Assembly (NCBI GenBank): GCA_945905925.1
Contig: CAMDQN010000001.1
Location: 1-64,000, forward strand
Length of the DNA: 64,000 nt
Direction: 5' to 3'
DNA from: Singulisphaera sp. GP187
GTDB lineage: Bacteria > Planctomycetota > Planctomycetia > Gemmatales > Gemmataceae
Position 1 is the stretch's first letter. Each line of letters starts with the position of its first letter. The notes beneath the pieces were generated by a model. That model was not told where the DNA came from. It did not search any database and saw only the letters and a program-made list of their open reading frames with translations. The translations under genes were made by a program, and so were the position numbers. Below are positions 31,775-39,501 of the stretch, one piece after another.

Positions 31775-32242
31775 TTAGCCTTCGACCACCGTGATGCCCA
31801 TGCTGCGGGCGGTGCCCTCGATGATGCGGGCCGCGTGATCCACGTCGCGGGCATTGAGGTCGGCCTGCTTCTGGGTCGCGATGTCCTTGACCTGCTTCTT
31901 GGTGACGCTGAACCCCTTGTATTTGCCGCCCTTCTTCGCGTCGGCCGGGATCACTTCCTTGCCCTGCTTCTTCATGTGCGGGATCTTGGCCGCGAGCTTC
32001 AGGAGGATCGCAGCGGGCGGGCTTTTGATTTTGAACTCGAAGCTCTTGTCCGAGTACACGGTGATGACCACCGGCAGCATCAAGCCCTTCATCTCGGGCT
32101 TGTTAGTCTTGTCGTTGAACTGCTTCACGAACATGCCGATGTTCACGCCATGGGCACCAAGCGCCGGGCCAACGGGCGGGGCGGGCGTGGCCGACCCGCC
32201 GGGGCACTGGAGCTTCACCTGCGCTGTCACCTGCTTCGCCAT
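31775..32242 (-). CDS. rplK: 50S ribosomal protein L11
   Basis: A 155-residue protein, slightly longer than usual. The N-terminal domain has the [22 protein letters not shown] motif in pieces ([20 protein letters not shown]), and the C-terminal rRNA-binding domain ends in [15 protein letters not shown]. It binds the GTPase-associated 23S rRNA together with L10 and is the thiostrepton target region. The gene follows nusG by 115 nt and precedes rplA. Confidence 0.95.
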   Translation of the reverse strand: MAKQVTAQVKLQCPGGSATPAPPVGPALGAHGVNIGMFVKQFNDKTNKPEMKGLMLPVVITVYSDKSFEFKIKSPPAAILLKLAAKIPHMKKQGKEVIPADAKKGGKYKGFSVTKKQVKDIATQKQADLNARDVDHAARIIEGTARSMGITVVEG

Positions 32243-32357
32243 TGCTGCACCTGGAACGGATGATCTTTACAGAATAAACTGTTGTATTGTTCGCGCCACG
32301 CGGCGTGAAGGGCTAATCGCACCGTTTAGCGATTGTCCCGAAGGGGCGACGAGCGCC

Positions 32358-33371
32358 CTACACCTTCGCGACCTGCCAGTATTCGAGCTCCACGTCGAGC
32401 GGGCGCCCCCAAAAAGTGACCACGACCGTGATCTTCGGCGCATCGGTTGGGTCTTTGGGGAGGCTGATCTCCTTCACCTCGCCCTCGGAGTTGGCGAACG
32501 ACCCTTCCTTGATGCGAACGCGGTCGCCCTTCTCAAACTCCAACTTCACCTTCTTGTTCTTGTCGCCCTTCCCCGTCACCACGCCGGTGAGCATCTGCTG
32601 GACTTCGTGGTCCGGCATCGGTTCCGGGACCGGCGGCGTGCCGCGGAGGTTCAGGAAGTCACCGACGCCGCTGGTCTCGCGGAAGAGATACAGGATACGG
32701 TCGTTGAACTCTAGTTCCGCGAACAGGTAGCCCTGGAACTTCTTCTTCTTGCGGACAACCTTCTTTTCCTGCGTTGTGTAGTCGCCAGTCTTCTTGTCCT
32801 TTACGCGGACTGACTTCTTCTCGATGACCTCCTCGAACGGGATCAAGATCTGGCCGAAAGTTTCCTCAAAACCCTCGATCGCGACCTTCCGCAGGATCGC
32901 GGCCTTGATGGTGTCCTCGCGCCCGCTCTGAACCTTGATCGCGTACCACTTCTTCTTGTTCTCAAGCTTCGGCGCGACCGTCGCCTCCTCGGTCGGCGAG
33001 ACCGCCACGGTTAGGGCGGGATCGGGCGTCGCTGCCGGCTCGACGTGAGGATGCTCCTCGCTCGCGGTCGCGTCGGCAACCTTCGGCGCACGGGGTGCGC
33101 GTGGTTTCTTCGCGGGCTTGGGCGCCAGGGGTTCGGTCGCCGGTTCCTCGGCAGCGGGCGTGGCGGCTTCATCCGCCGGGGCTTCGGCACGGCTTTCCGC
33201 AACCGGTTCCGCCAGCGATTCGGTCACGTCGGCGGCGTTCTCCGCGATCTGTTGCTGAAGGTCCGTACCTTCGAGCACGAGTTCGGGGACCGCCCCGATG
33301 GTGTGCGTGTCCGGCACGGCGGGCTTCGGCTCGTCGCTCGTGATGTTGTCGGTGGTAGCGTGTTCGGTCAT
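32358..33371 (-). CDS. nusG: transcription termination/antitermination factor NusG, long N-terminal extension
   Basis: A 337-residue protein. ATG 33369-33371 opens MTEHATTDNI. Residues 1-139 are an Ala/Glu/Pro-rich, probably disordered extension (AEAPADEAATPAAEEPATEP; a basic PKPAKKPRAPRAPKV patch). The NGN domain starts at about 140 (KKWYAIKVQSGREDTIKAAI), and the C-terminal KOW motif is present (FEKGDRVRIKEGSFANSEGEV). The NGN region has an insert with many lysines (QEKKVVRKKKKFQGYLFAEL). The core size matches normal NusG, so the function in processivity and ribosome coupling is expected. It lies between secE and rplK. Confidence 0.92.
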   Translation of the reverse strand: MTEHATTDNITSDEPKPAVPDTHTIGAVPELVLEGTDLQQQIAENAADVTESLAEPVAESRAEAPADEAATPAAEEPATEPLAPKPAKKPRAPRAPKVADATASEEHPHVEPAATPDPALTVAVSPTEEATVAPKLENKKKWYAIKVQSGREDTIKAAILRKVAIEGFEETFGQILIPFEEVIEKKSVRVKDKKTGDYTTQEKKVVRKKKKFQGYLFAELEFNDRILYLFRETSGVGDFLNLRGTPPVPEPMPDHEVQQMLTGVVTGKGDKNKKVKLEFEKGDRVRIKEGSFANSEGEVKEISLPKDPTDAPKITVVVTFWGRPLDVELEYWQVAKV

Positions 33372-33409
33372 ATTGGTTCGACCTTGCGGCCGCCTCGCGG
33401 GTTCCCGCG

Positions 33410-34450
33410 TTACCACTTCTGTTCCAGAACTTGACCTGCCTTGTCCACGTTGGTCGCGCGGGCGGGCAGCACTCCGACCGTCTGTCGGCTCAGCAGCCAC
33501 CCCCAGAACAGGTCCACGATGAGTAGGAAGAGCGTCATCAAGAGCGTGGTTATCAGCACCACAACGGTGTCCTGTGCGAGCCGCTTGCGCGTGGACCACG
33601 ACACCTTATTCATCTCGGCTTCGGTCGCGACGAGGAACTCGGCGAAGTCCGGTACGTTCACCGCACGGAACCCGATCCACAGCGTCACGGCGAGGATCAG
33701 CGCGGGGATCGCGAGCTTCGCTCCCCACATCAGCAGGATGGTATTTTTCGGGAGCTCGACCTGTTTGACCGGCACCTCGACCCCGTCCTTGAACTCAATC
33801 TTGCTGATCGTCACCGGAACATCCCGGACGTCGAACGGCAGGGCGAGCGTCAACGGGTCCGGCACGAGACCGGTGGTGTAAAGCGACCACGCGCCGGACC
33901 CGCCGACTACCAAGACACCCAGGATCGTGATGCGTCTCACCTTCACGCCCAGCGACCGCTTGTACTGGTGCGTGGAGAACCACCCCTGTTCTTCCAACAA
34001 CACCATCCATCGCTCGCCGGCCTTCCCGGTGAAGAACCGCACGGCGAGGTAGCCGAGGCCGAGAGCGATCGCGGCGCTGATGATCTGTCCAGGGACGCCA
34101 TCGATGTTCAGCGCGAACGCGCGGGCAACGAAGAAAATCGTCACCCCAGCCGAGATCATCAGGAACAGCCCACCGTGCATCCCGCGCGGCGTGCCATCGC
34201 CGGCGATTCGGCTCCCGAACCACAACAACCCACCAGTGACGGCCACGAGCGCGGGGAGCCAGCAGACCCAGTCCAGAAGATTGTCCTTTAGTGCTCGCGA
34301 AACGTACTCCGCCCACAGCACCGGGAGCAGGTAAAAGATGATGGCGAGCGACGCGCTAACGTAGACCGCGCCGAGGAGGCTGGCGATCGGCAGGCTCAAC
34401 GGCTGGCCCGGCGTCGTGGGTGCGGAACTGGGTTCAACGGCGGTCGCCAT
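33410..34450 (-). CDS. secE: preprotein translocase SecE with a six-helix N-terminal membrane extension
   Basis: A 346-residue protein. The last 80 or so residues are SecE: the amphipathic helix with FLVATEAEMNKVSWSTRKR, then one membrane span (VVVLITTLLMTLFLLIVDLF). This is the essential clamp of the SecYEG channel. Before it are about 260 residues with about six hydrophobic helices (for example SLLGAVYVSASLAIIFYLL, LPALVAVTGGLLWFG, LFLMISAGVTIFFVARAFAL, LAIPALILAVTLWIGFRAV), far beyond the 60-130 residues usual in bacteria. ATG 34448-34450 has GAGAGGA 6 nt upstream. Position between tRNA-Trp and nusG supports the call. Confidence 0.9.
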   Translation of the reverse strand: MATAVEPSSAPTTPGQPLSLPIASLLGAVYVSASLAIIFYLLPVLWAEYVSRALKDNLLDWVCWLPALVAVTGGLLWFGSRIAGDGTPRGMHGGLFLMISAGVTIFFVARAFALNIDGVPGQIISAAIALGLGYLAVRFFTGKAGERWMVLLEEQGWFSTHQYKRSLGVKVRRITILGVLVVGGSGAWSLYTTGLVPDPLTLALPFDVRDVPVTISKIEFKDGVEVPVKQVELPKNTILLMWGAKLAIPALILAVTLWIGFRAVNVPDFAEFLVATEAEMNKVSWSTRKRLAQDTVVVLITTLLMTLFLLIVDLFWGWLLSRQTVGVLPARATNVDKAGQVLEQKW

Positions 34451-34705
34451 GCTCCGTCCTCTCCATCCCGTCGTGGGTGCGTCCCGATGCGCGATGCCAG
34501 GTGTGGCGGAGTCGCGGCGGGCGATGTTCTTGTTCTTGTGGCACGACTTGGGCCGCCTGTGCCACAAGGCGTTTGGTCGGGTCACATTGAGCCAACCGGC
34601 CGCCGAAAAGGGGTGGGCTCCCTGTTCGGCGGCCGGTTACGTATCGGCTACTTTTCCGGCGTCGGCGGGCCTCGCGCATCGCGCTCGACCGGTAACCCGC
34701 GACAG

Positions 34706-34777
34706 CACGAGCGGAGGGATTTGAACCCCCAACCGACGGTTTTGGAAACCGTTGCTCTACCGTTGAGCTACGCTCGT
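34706..34777 (-). tRNA. tRNA-Trp (anticodon CCA)
   Basis: A cloverleaf is visible on the minus strand: acceptor ACGAGCG/CGCTCGT, D arm with GCTCAACGGTAGAGC, anticodon stem ACGGT/ACCGT with loop TTCCAAA (anticodon CCA), and T loop GTTCAAATC. The discriminator is G and CCA is not encoded. It lies between tuf and secE, a common bacterial arrangement. Confidence 0.95.
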
Positions 34778-34782
34778 TCGGT

Positions 34783-34875
34783 AGTGTTTGGTGTTCCGCG
34801 TTTCGTACCGGACGGGACGCCTCGCCGTTCTCGCCGGGTATCTGCCAAAACACGAAACACGAAACACGAAACACT
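34783..34875. repeat. GAAACAC tandem/inverted repeat between tRNA-Trp and tuf
   Basis: The right arm (34852-34875) is three tandem copies of ACGAAAC(AC). The left arm (34783-34806) is its complement at 21 of 24 positions. The element begins 6 nt after the tuf stop on the minus strand and ends 6 nt before tRNA-Trp, so it fills the spacer. Confidence 0.8.
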
Positions 34876-34881
34876 GTCAGG

Positions 34882-36183
34882 TCAGACCAAGATCTTCGTC
34901 ACGACACCGGAGCCGACAGTCTTACCGCCCTCTCGGATCGCGAACCGAAGACCTTCGTCCATGGCGACCGGCATCCCTTCCATCAGTTCCACCGTGATCT
35001 TCACGTTATCGCCGGGCATGCACATCTCGACGCCCTCAGGCAGGGTAATCGAGCCGGTCACGTCCGTGGTGCGGAAGTAGAACTGCGGTTTGTACTTCGT
35101 GAAGAATGGCGTGTGCCGACCGCCTTCGTCCTTCGAGAGAACGTAGATGTTCGCCTCGAACTTGGTGTGCGGGGTGATGCTGCCCGGCTTGGCGAGCACC
35201 TGGCCGCGCTCGATGCCATCGCGGTCGATGCCGCGGAGCAGTGCGCCAACGTTGTCGCCGGCGATAGCCCGGTCGAGCGTTTTCTGGAACATTTCGATGC
35301 CCGTGAGCACCGTCTTGACACTGTCTTTGCGGAGTCCGATGATCTCGACTTCATCGCCGACCTTCGCGGTGCCGCGCTCGACACGCCCGGTCGCGACCGT
35401 GCCACGACCCTTGATCGAGAACACGTCTTCGATCGACATGAGGAACGGCTTGTCCTCTTCGCGCAGCGGGAGCGGCACGTAGGTGTCGAGCGCAAACATC
35501 AGGGCATCAACCGACAGCGAACCGGGGTTGTCGGTGGTCGCGTTTTCGAGCGCTTCTTTCGAGCGGCCGTACACGATGGGGATATCGTCGCCCTTGAACT
35601 CGTACTTGTTGAGCAGATCGCGGAGTTCCATAACGACGAGCGGGATGAGCTCCGGGTCGGCCTTATCGCACTTGTTCAGATACACGACCATGTTCGGCAC
35701 GCCGACCTGCTTGGCGAGCAGGATGTGCTCGCGGGTCTGCGGCATCGGGCCGTCGTCGGCGGCAACCACGAGAATGGCGGCGTCCATCTGGGCGGCGCCG
35801 GTGATCATGTTCTTGATGTAGTCAGCGTGGCCGGGACAGTCGATGTGGGCGTAGTGGCGACCCTTGATCGCATTCGCGTAGTCGAGCTTTTCCATGCCCG
35901 GGTAGTCGAGCAGGTCCTTATAGGGCAGCGCGTCCTGGCTGGCGTAGGTGCGGTCGTTGGATTCGTACTCGACGTGGGAGACGGCGATGGTGACGGTTTT
36001 GTTCGCGTCGCGGACGATGCCGCCCTTGGCGATTTCCGCGTAGGTCTTGAACTCCTTGAGCTTGTTCACGTGCGCGTTGCGCGCCATGATCGCCGCAGTC
36101 GCGGTCGTCTTGCCGTGGTCGATGTGACCGATGGTCCCGACGTTAACGTGCGGCTTAGTGCGCTCGAATGTCCCCTTTGCCAT
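34882..36183 (-). CDS. tuf: elongation factor Tu with atypical switch I and an insertion
   Basis: A 433-residue GTPase that delivers aminoacyl-tRNA to the ribosome. G1 is normal (GHIDHGKTT, residues 19-27), as are DCPGHADY (115-122) and NKCD. Domains II and III are standard up to [16 protein letters not shown]. The switch I region differs from the usual KARGITIN: it reads [20 protein letters not shown], keeping only the Mg-binding Thr (residue 65). About 34 extra residues (about 75-108, with [20 protein letters not shown]) precede [11 protein letters not shown]. Usual length is 393-400. It is preceded by four tRNAs and followed by tRNA-Trp and secE. Confidence 0.95.
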   Translation of the reverse strand: MAKGTFERTKPHVNVGTIGHIDHGKTTATAAIMARNAHVNKLKEFKTYAEIAKGGIVRDANKTVTIAVSHVEYESNDRTYASQDALPYKDLLDYPGMEKLDYANAIKGRHYAHIDCPGHADYIKNMITGAAQMDAAILVVAADDGPMPQTREHILLAKQVGVPNMVVYLNKCDKADPELIPLVVMELRDLLNKYEFKGDDIPIVYGRSKEALENATTDNPGSLSVDALMFALDTYVPLPLREEDKPFLMSIEDVFSIKGRGTVATGRVERGTAKVGDEVEIIGLRKDSVKTVLTGIEMFQKTLDRAIAGDNVGALLRGIDRDGIERGQVLAKPGSITPHTKFEANIYVLSKDEGGRHTPFFTKYKPQFYFRTTDVTGSITLPEGVEMCMPGDNVKITVELMEGMPVAMDEGLRFAIREGGKTVGSGVVTKILV

Positions 36184-36266
36184 CGCTCCTCACTCCTCAA
36201 ACGGTAACTAGGTGTTTAGAGAGGGGTGCCGCCAAGGGTGGTGGCTCCCCGTTTCAGGTCCGAGAG

Positions 36267-36339
36267 AGCTGCTGCTGGGATTCGAACCCAGGACCTCCTC
36301 CTTACCAAGGAGGTGCTCTACCAACTGAGCTACAGCAGC
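36267..36339 (-). tRNA. tRNA-Thr (anticodon GGT)
   Basis: Acceptor GCTGCTG/CAGCAGC, anticodon stem CCTCC/GGAGG with loop TTGGTAA (anticodon GGT) and T loop TTCGAAT are all paired. It lies 84 nt upstream of tuf, the place of thrT before tufB in E. coli. Confidence 0.96.
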
Positions 36340-36445
36340 GTACCCAACATTCAAAGGTAAAAGGTCGGGGCCAAAAGTGAAGGGGCGTGCGTCCGCGGTC
36401 GGCGCTTTCCTCAGAACTTTTTCCCAGTTCCAGTTACCCGGCCAG

Positions 36446-36517
36446 AGCGGGCGATGGGATTTGAACCCACGACATCTTGCTTGGAAGGCAAGAGCTCTAC
36501 CGCTGAGCTACACCCGC
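36446..36517 (-). tRNA. tRNA-Gly (anticodon TCC)
   Basis: Acceptor GCGGGTG/CGCCCGC with one G-T pair, anticodon stem CTTGC/GCAAG with loop CTTCCAA (anticodon TCC), and a normal T arm. Third in the tRNA run upstream of tuf, as glyT in E. coli. Confidence 0.96.
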
Positions 36518-36614
36518 ATGAACCAAATCAAAAGTCAAAAAGAGGAGAGCAACAGGAAACCGCCGCACCGACCGAATTGCGTGTCTTCCTTTTGGCTGTT
36601 GACTTCCGAACCAG

Positions 36615-36697
36615 TGGGTAGGGAGGGATTTGAACCCCCGAATCCCGAAGGAGCCAGATTTACAGTCTGGTGCAATTGACCACTCTGCCACCTACCC
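36615..36697 (-). tRNA. tRNA-Tyr (anticodon GTA)
   Basis: A class II tRNA with a long variable arm. Acceptor GGGTAGG/CCTACCC, anticodon stem CCAGA/TCTGG with loop CTGTAAA (anticodon GTA), discriminator A. Second in the run, as tyrU in E. coli. Confidence 0.96.
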
Positions 36698-36757
36698 GTG
36701 AACCGTCACCGTCCTCCGCGAACACTTCTGTTGTATGACCCCTGACTGGGAGTGAAA

Positions 36758-36829
36758 AGCTCGCGGAGGGAGTTGAACCCACGACCTGCGGTTTACAAAA
36801 CCGCTGCTCTACCACTGAGCTACACGAGC
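36758..36829 (-). tRNA. tRNA-Thr (anticodon TGT)
   Basis: Acceptor GCTCGTG/CGCGAGC with one wobble pair, anticodon stem GCGGT/ACCGC with loop TTTGTAA (anticodon TGT), standard T arm. First gene of the tRNA-tuf unit, as thrU in E. coli. A promoter-like sequence lies about 55 nt upstream. Confidence 0.96.
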
Positions 36830-36883
36830 AAAACGCTTCTCTTTTCAGCCCTTCCCGCCCCTCTCCGGGGGAACGGTATCCTC

Positions 36884-36911
36884 ACAGTACACCCGAAACG
36901 ACACCCGACAA
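36884..36911 (-). promoter_or_regulatory. possible sigma70-type promoter for the tRNA-tuf operon
   Basis: On the minus strand TTGTCG (36906-36911) and TACTGT (36884-36889) are separated by 16 nt and lie about 55 nt before tRNA-Thr(TGT). Both boxes match the consensus at 4 of 6 positions. This is suggested by position and sequence only. Confidence 0.35.
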
Positions 36912-36971
36912 GTCCGACTTTCTCCTTCCTCCACCAGACAGGCCAACGGGACGAGAAGGTTCGCGGGCGGC

Positions 36972-37793
36972 TCACGGAAGTTGCAACTTCGGTTGCCACA
37001 CGAGTATTTCGCCCTTGCCGGGCACCGCGGCGTCGCCGATGTGGCGCTGGTAACCGCCCGCGATCGCTTCGTGTGGCAGTGCGAACCCGAGTGACGCGAG
37101 GTGCTTCGCGTAGAGGCCCATAAACGACGGGTTGTACACACACGCGGTCGCGAACGTCGGCATCAACTTGAGCGGTTTGAGGCTGATGATGGTGCCGCGT
37201 TGCATCCACGCGCCGGTGCGCTGCTCGGCTCCGCTCATCAGCACGATGGTGCCGCCCTTCATCTGAAGCCCGGCGAAGTCACGAACTGGGCCGCGAACCG
37301 CGATCAAACCGCGCTTCATTCTCATACCGATCTCGATCCCCGCGGAGCCTTCCACGAGGATTGTGCCGCCGCTGATGCCGCTCATGCTACCGCGATACGC
37401 GGACCCGAGTTGCGCGCCCGCGTTACCGCGAACGTGGATGATACCGCCGGACATCTCGCCACCGACCCAGTCGGTCGCGTTACCGGTCACTTCGATGCTT
37501 CCGCCTTTCATGTACGCGCCGACGTGCATTCCCACGTTGCCAACGACGCGAACCCGTCCGCGTGTCATGTTGCGGCCGATCCACTTCACTTTGGTGAGGT
37601 CGCCGCGAATCTCGACGTCGTCGCTCCCCTCCCCTTCCACTGTGAACATCTCATCGAGTCGAAGTTGGCGCTTGCCGAGCATCACGGGCAGGGCGCGAAC
37701 GTCCGCGTGCGGCAGCGGCGCGAGCACGTCAGGCGTGAGGATTTCCGCCTCAAGCGGCACCGTTAGCGATTCTTTGAGCGTGAGTGTGAGCAT
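36972..37793 (-). CDS. fwdC: formylmethanofuran dehydrogenase subunit C (FwdC/FhcC)
   Basis: A 273-residue protein. The body is a GXGXG-type beta-helix with repeated turns (GGSIEVTGNATDWVGGEMSG, GGIIHVRGNAGAQLG, GLIAVRGPVRDFAGLQMKGG), the fold shared with the glutamate synthase C-terminal domain. FwdC is a structural subunit that holds the FwdA and FwdB parts together in the complex making or hydrolysing formyl-(methano)furan. ATG 37791-37793 opens MLTLTLKESL. It is the last gene of the minus-strand fwd unit, separated from fwdA by a 26-bp inverted repeat. Confidence 0.88.
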   Translation of the reverse strand: MLTLTLKESLTVPLEAEILTPDVLAPLPHADVRALPVMLGKRQLRLDEMFTVEGEGSDDVEIRGDLTKVKWIGRNMTRGRVRVVGNVGMHVGAYMKGGSIEVTGNATDWVGGEMSGGIIHVRGNAGAQLGSAYRGSMSGISGGTILVEGSAGIEIGMRMKRGLIAVRGPVRDFAGLQMKGGTIVLMSGAEQRTGAWMQRGTIISLKPLKLMPTFATACVYNPSFMGLYAKHLASLGFALPHEAIAGGYQRHIGDAAVPGKGEILVWQPKLQLP

Positions 37794-37794
37794 G

Positions 37795-37862
37795 AGTAGT
37801 AGGCACACTCCTTGTGCCGTGGCTTGTGGGTGAAGAACGGCACACGGAGTGTGCCTACTACT
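37795..37862. repeat. 26-bp inverted repeat spanning the fwdA-fwdC spacer
   Basis: Arms 37795-37820 and 37837-37862 are complementary at 25 of 26 positions with a 16-nt loop. The right arm contains the fwdA TAG stop and the left arm ends 1 nt before the fwdC start. An almost identical layout, arm beginning AGTAGG at a TAG stop, recurs at 63850-63960 with another sequence. Confidence 0.92.
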
Positions 37863-39501
37863 TTGAAACGCACGCGTTGCACGCGTGGACTTCCAGCCCG
37901 TGAACGCACTCTTCGGTTACCGGGTAGTTCTCGAATGACATCGTATAGTGCTGCTGGAACAGCGGGCGAAGATAGTCCTCGATGGCCGGATCGTAATCGG
38001 GCCGCGTCGCGAATTGACTCCCTTCGATGGAGTTCCGAATCTCGCCTTCCTCCACGATCAACTGCCCGGACTTGAAGACGAATCTCGGGTAGGAGAACAT
38101 CTCCATCGGGTCTTTCACGTCGTTGAAGATCGCGATGTCCGCGTCCGCACCGATCCCGAGGTGACCCTTCTGCGCGAGGCCGAGCGTCCGCGCTGGAGCG
38201 GCGGAAGTGATGATCGCGATTTCGCCGAGTGTGTACTCGCGGTCGAGATCTGGGAGCACCATTCCGGCGCGTGCCTTGTCCGAGAACGCCTTCAGTTGCT
38301 CCTTGCGGAACTCCTTGTCCATCAACAGCCGCACGATTTCGGGGTAGCGCCAGAAGCACGCGCCGTTGGGGTGGTCCGTCGTGAGGCACACGCGCCACGG
38401 GTCGGTGATGAGGAGCATCAGTTCGAGGCCGACGGCCCACTGTATCGCGTTGACGAGGTTCTTTTCCTTGTAGGTGTAGGGCACGACGCCGCACCCGGTT
38501 TCGTTCTCAACGTCGAGGTTGCCCCACTTGCGACCCGTCAGTTCGTGGAGCAGGTGCTGCCACGGGCCGTCCGCGGTGATGGTAACCGTGTCGCCGAACA
38601 GCACCGCACCCGCGTCACAAGTTAAGTTCGGGTGCGTGTTGAAGTACTCCGCGATCGGCACAGCCGCGGACTTCATGGTGTACCAGTCGTCGCCGCCGTA
38701 GGCGTGGTACTGGAGATGCGCCATGTGGGCGCGGTTGCCCTCCAACAGCTTCATCGTTTCGAGCGTGGTGGTGTAGTTGCCCGGTGCGCCGAGGTTGTTG
38801 CAGTGAAGGTGAATCGGGTGCGGCAGGCTCAGTTGGTCCGCGATGTCGGCGAGCGCCTTGATGATCGTCGCGGGCGTGACCTTCTTGTAACCGGGCACGA
38901 CGTCGTTGAGGCCCTTGCAGTCTTTGCCCCACTTCCACCCCGCGACGCCACCGGGGTTCACGGCCTTGATGCCGTAAGCTTTCGCGGCCCACACCTGCCA
39001 CCCCGCGACCTGCTTCGCGCGCTCGAACTCGTCGTTTTCGAGCAGGTCGAGAATGATCTCGTTGTTCGCCATCAGCACGCAACAGCATTTGTCGATGATG
39101 GGTGTGTCGCGAAGTTCCTCGTGTGTGTGCTTGGCGGAGATGAGCGGCACGGCGGCTTCGTTCGCGGTGGTCCAGCCCATGCCCGCGTAGACGTAGCCCG
39201 TGGCGAACGTGGTGGGCGTGCTGCCCGCGATCCCCGCCCGGCACTGCGGCGTATGAAAGATCGGCCGCGCCTTGCGGTGCTGTTCGGGGATGAGTCCGCG
39301 AGCGAAGTTGAGCGCCGCGCCGCCGATGTGCGTGTGAACATCGACGCCACCGGGGAACACGATCATGCCGCGCGCGTCGATGACGCGCGCGCTGGCGTCC
39401 ACACTGGCGACGACCTTCCCGCCGGCGACGCAGACGTCTTGCACGACGCCATCGACGCCGTTCTTGGGGTCGTAAACTTTCCCGCCCGTGATCCGAAGCA
39501 T
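37858..39501 (-). CDS. fwdA: formylmethanofuran dehydrogenase subunit A (FwdA/FhcA), amidohydrolase
   Basis: A 547-residue amidohydrolase-superfamily protein with the binuclear metal motif DVHTHIGG (His56, His58), further metal ligands in HPIHLHCNN and HLQYHAYGG, and the catalytic region ITDPWRVCLTTDHPNG. In methanogens FwdA condenses formate with methanofuran, or the reverse, and is linked by an internal tunnel to FwdB. In methylotroph Fhc the same subunit hydrolyses formyl-methylofuran. Its ATG (39499-39501) overlaps the stop of the HNH gene as TAATG, so translation of the two is probably coupled. Confidence 0.92.
   Translation of the reverse strand: MLRITGGKVYDPKNGVDGVVQDVCVAGGKVVASVDASARVIDARGMIVFPGGVDVHTHIGGAALNFARGLIPEQHRKARPIFHTPQCRAGIAGSTPTTFATGYVYAGMGWTTANEAAVPLISAKHTHEELRDTPIIDKCCCVLMANNEIILDLLENDEFERAKQVAGWQVWAAKAYGIKAVNPGGVAGWKWGKDCKGLNDVVPGYKKVTPATIIKALADIADQLSLPHPIHLHCNNLGAPGNYTTTLETMKLLEGNRAHMAHLQYHAYGGDDWYTMKSAAVPIAEYFNTHPNLTCDAGAVLFGDTVTITADGPWQHLLHELTGRKWGNLDVENETGCGVVPYTYKEKNLVNAIQWAVGLELMLLITDPWRVCLTTDHPNGACFWRYPEIVRLLMDKEFRKEQLKAFSDKARAGMVLPDLDREYTLGEIAIITSAAPARTLGLAQKGHLGIGADADIAIFNDVKDPMEMFSYPRFVFKSGQLIVEEGEIRNSIEGSQFATRPDYDPAIEDYLRPLFQQHYTMSFENYPVTEECVHGLEVHACNACVSK

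Noticed and set aside
34852-34875. CRISPR-like array from the ACGAAAC repeats
   Set aside because: Units are 7-8 nt, directly adjacent with no spacers and only three copies. No cas genes are present in the window.
34706-36829. A selenocysteine tRNA in the tRNA cluster
   Set aside because: All five tRNAs have ordinary anticodons (CCA, GGT, TCC, GTA, TGT) and normal-length arms. None has TCA. The selC gene must be looked for elsewhere.
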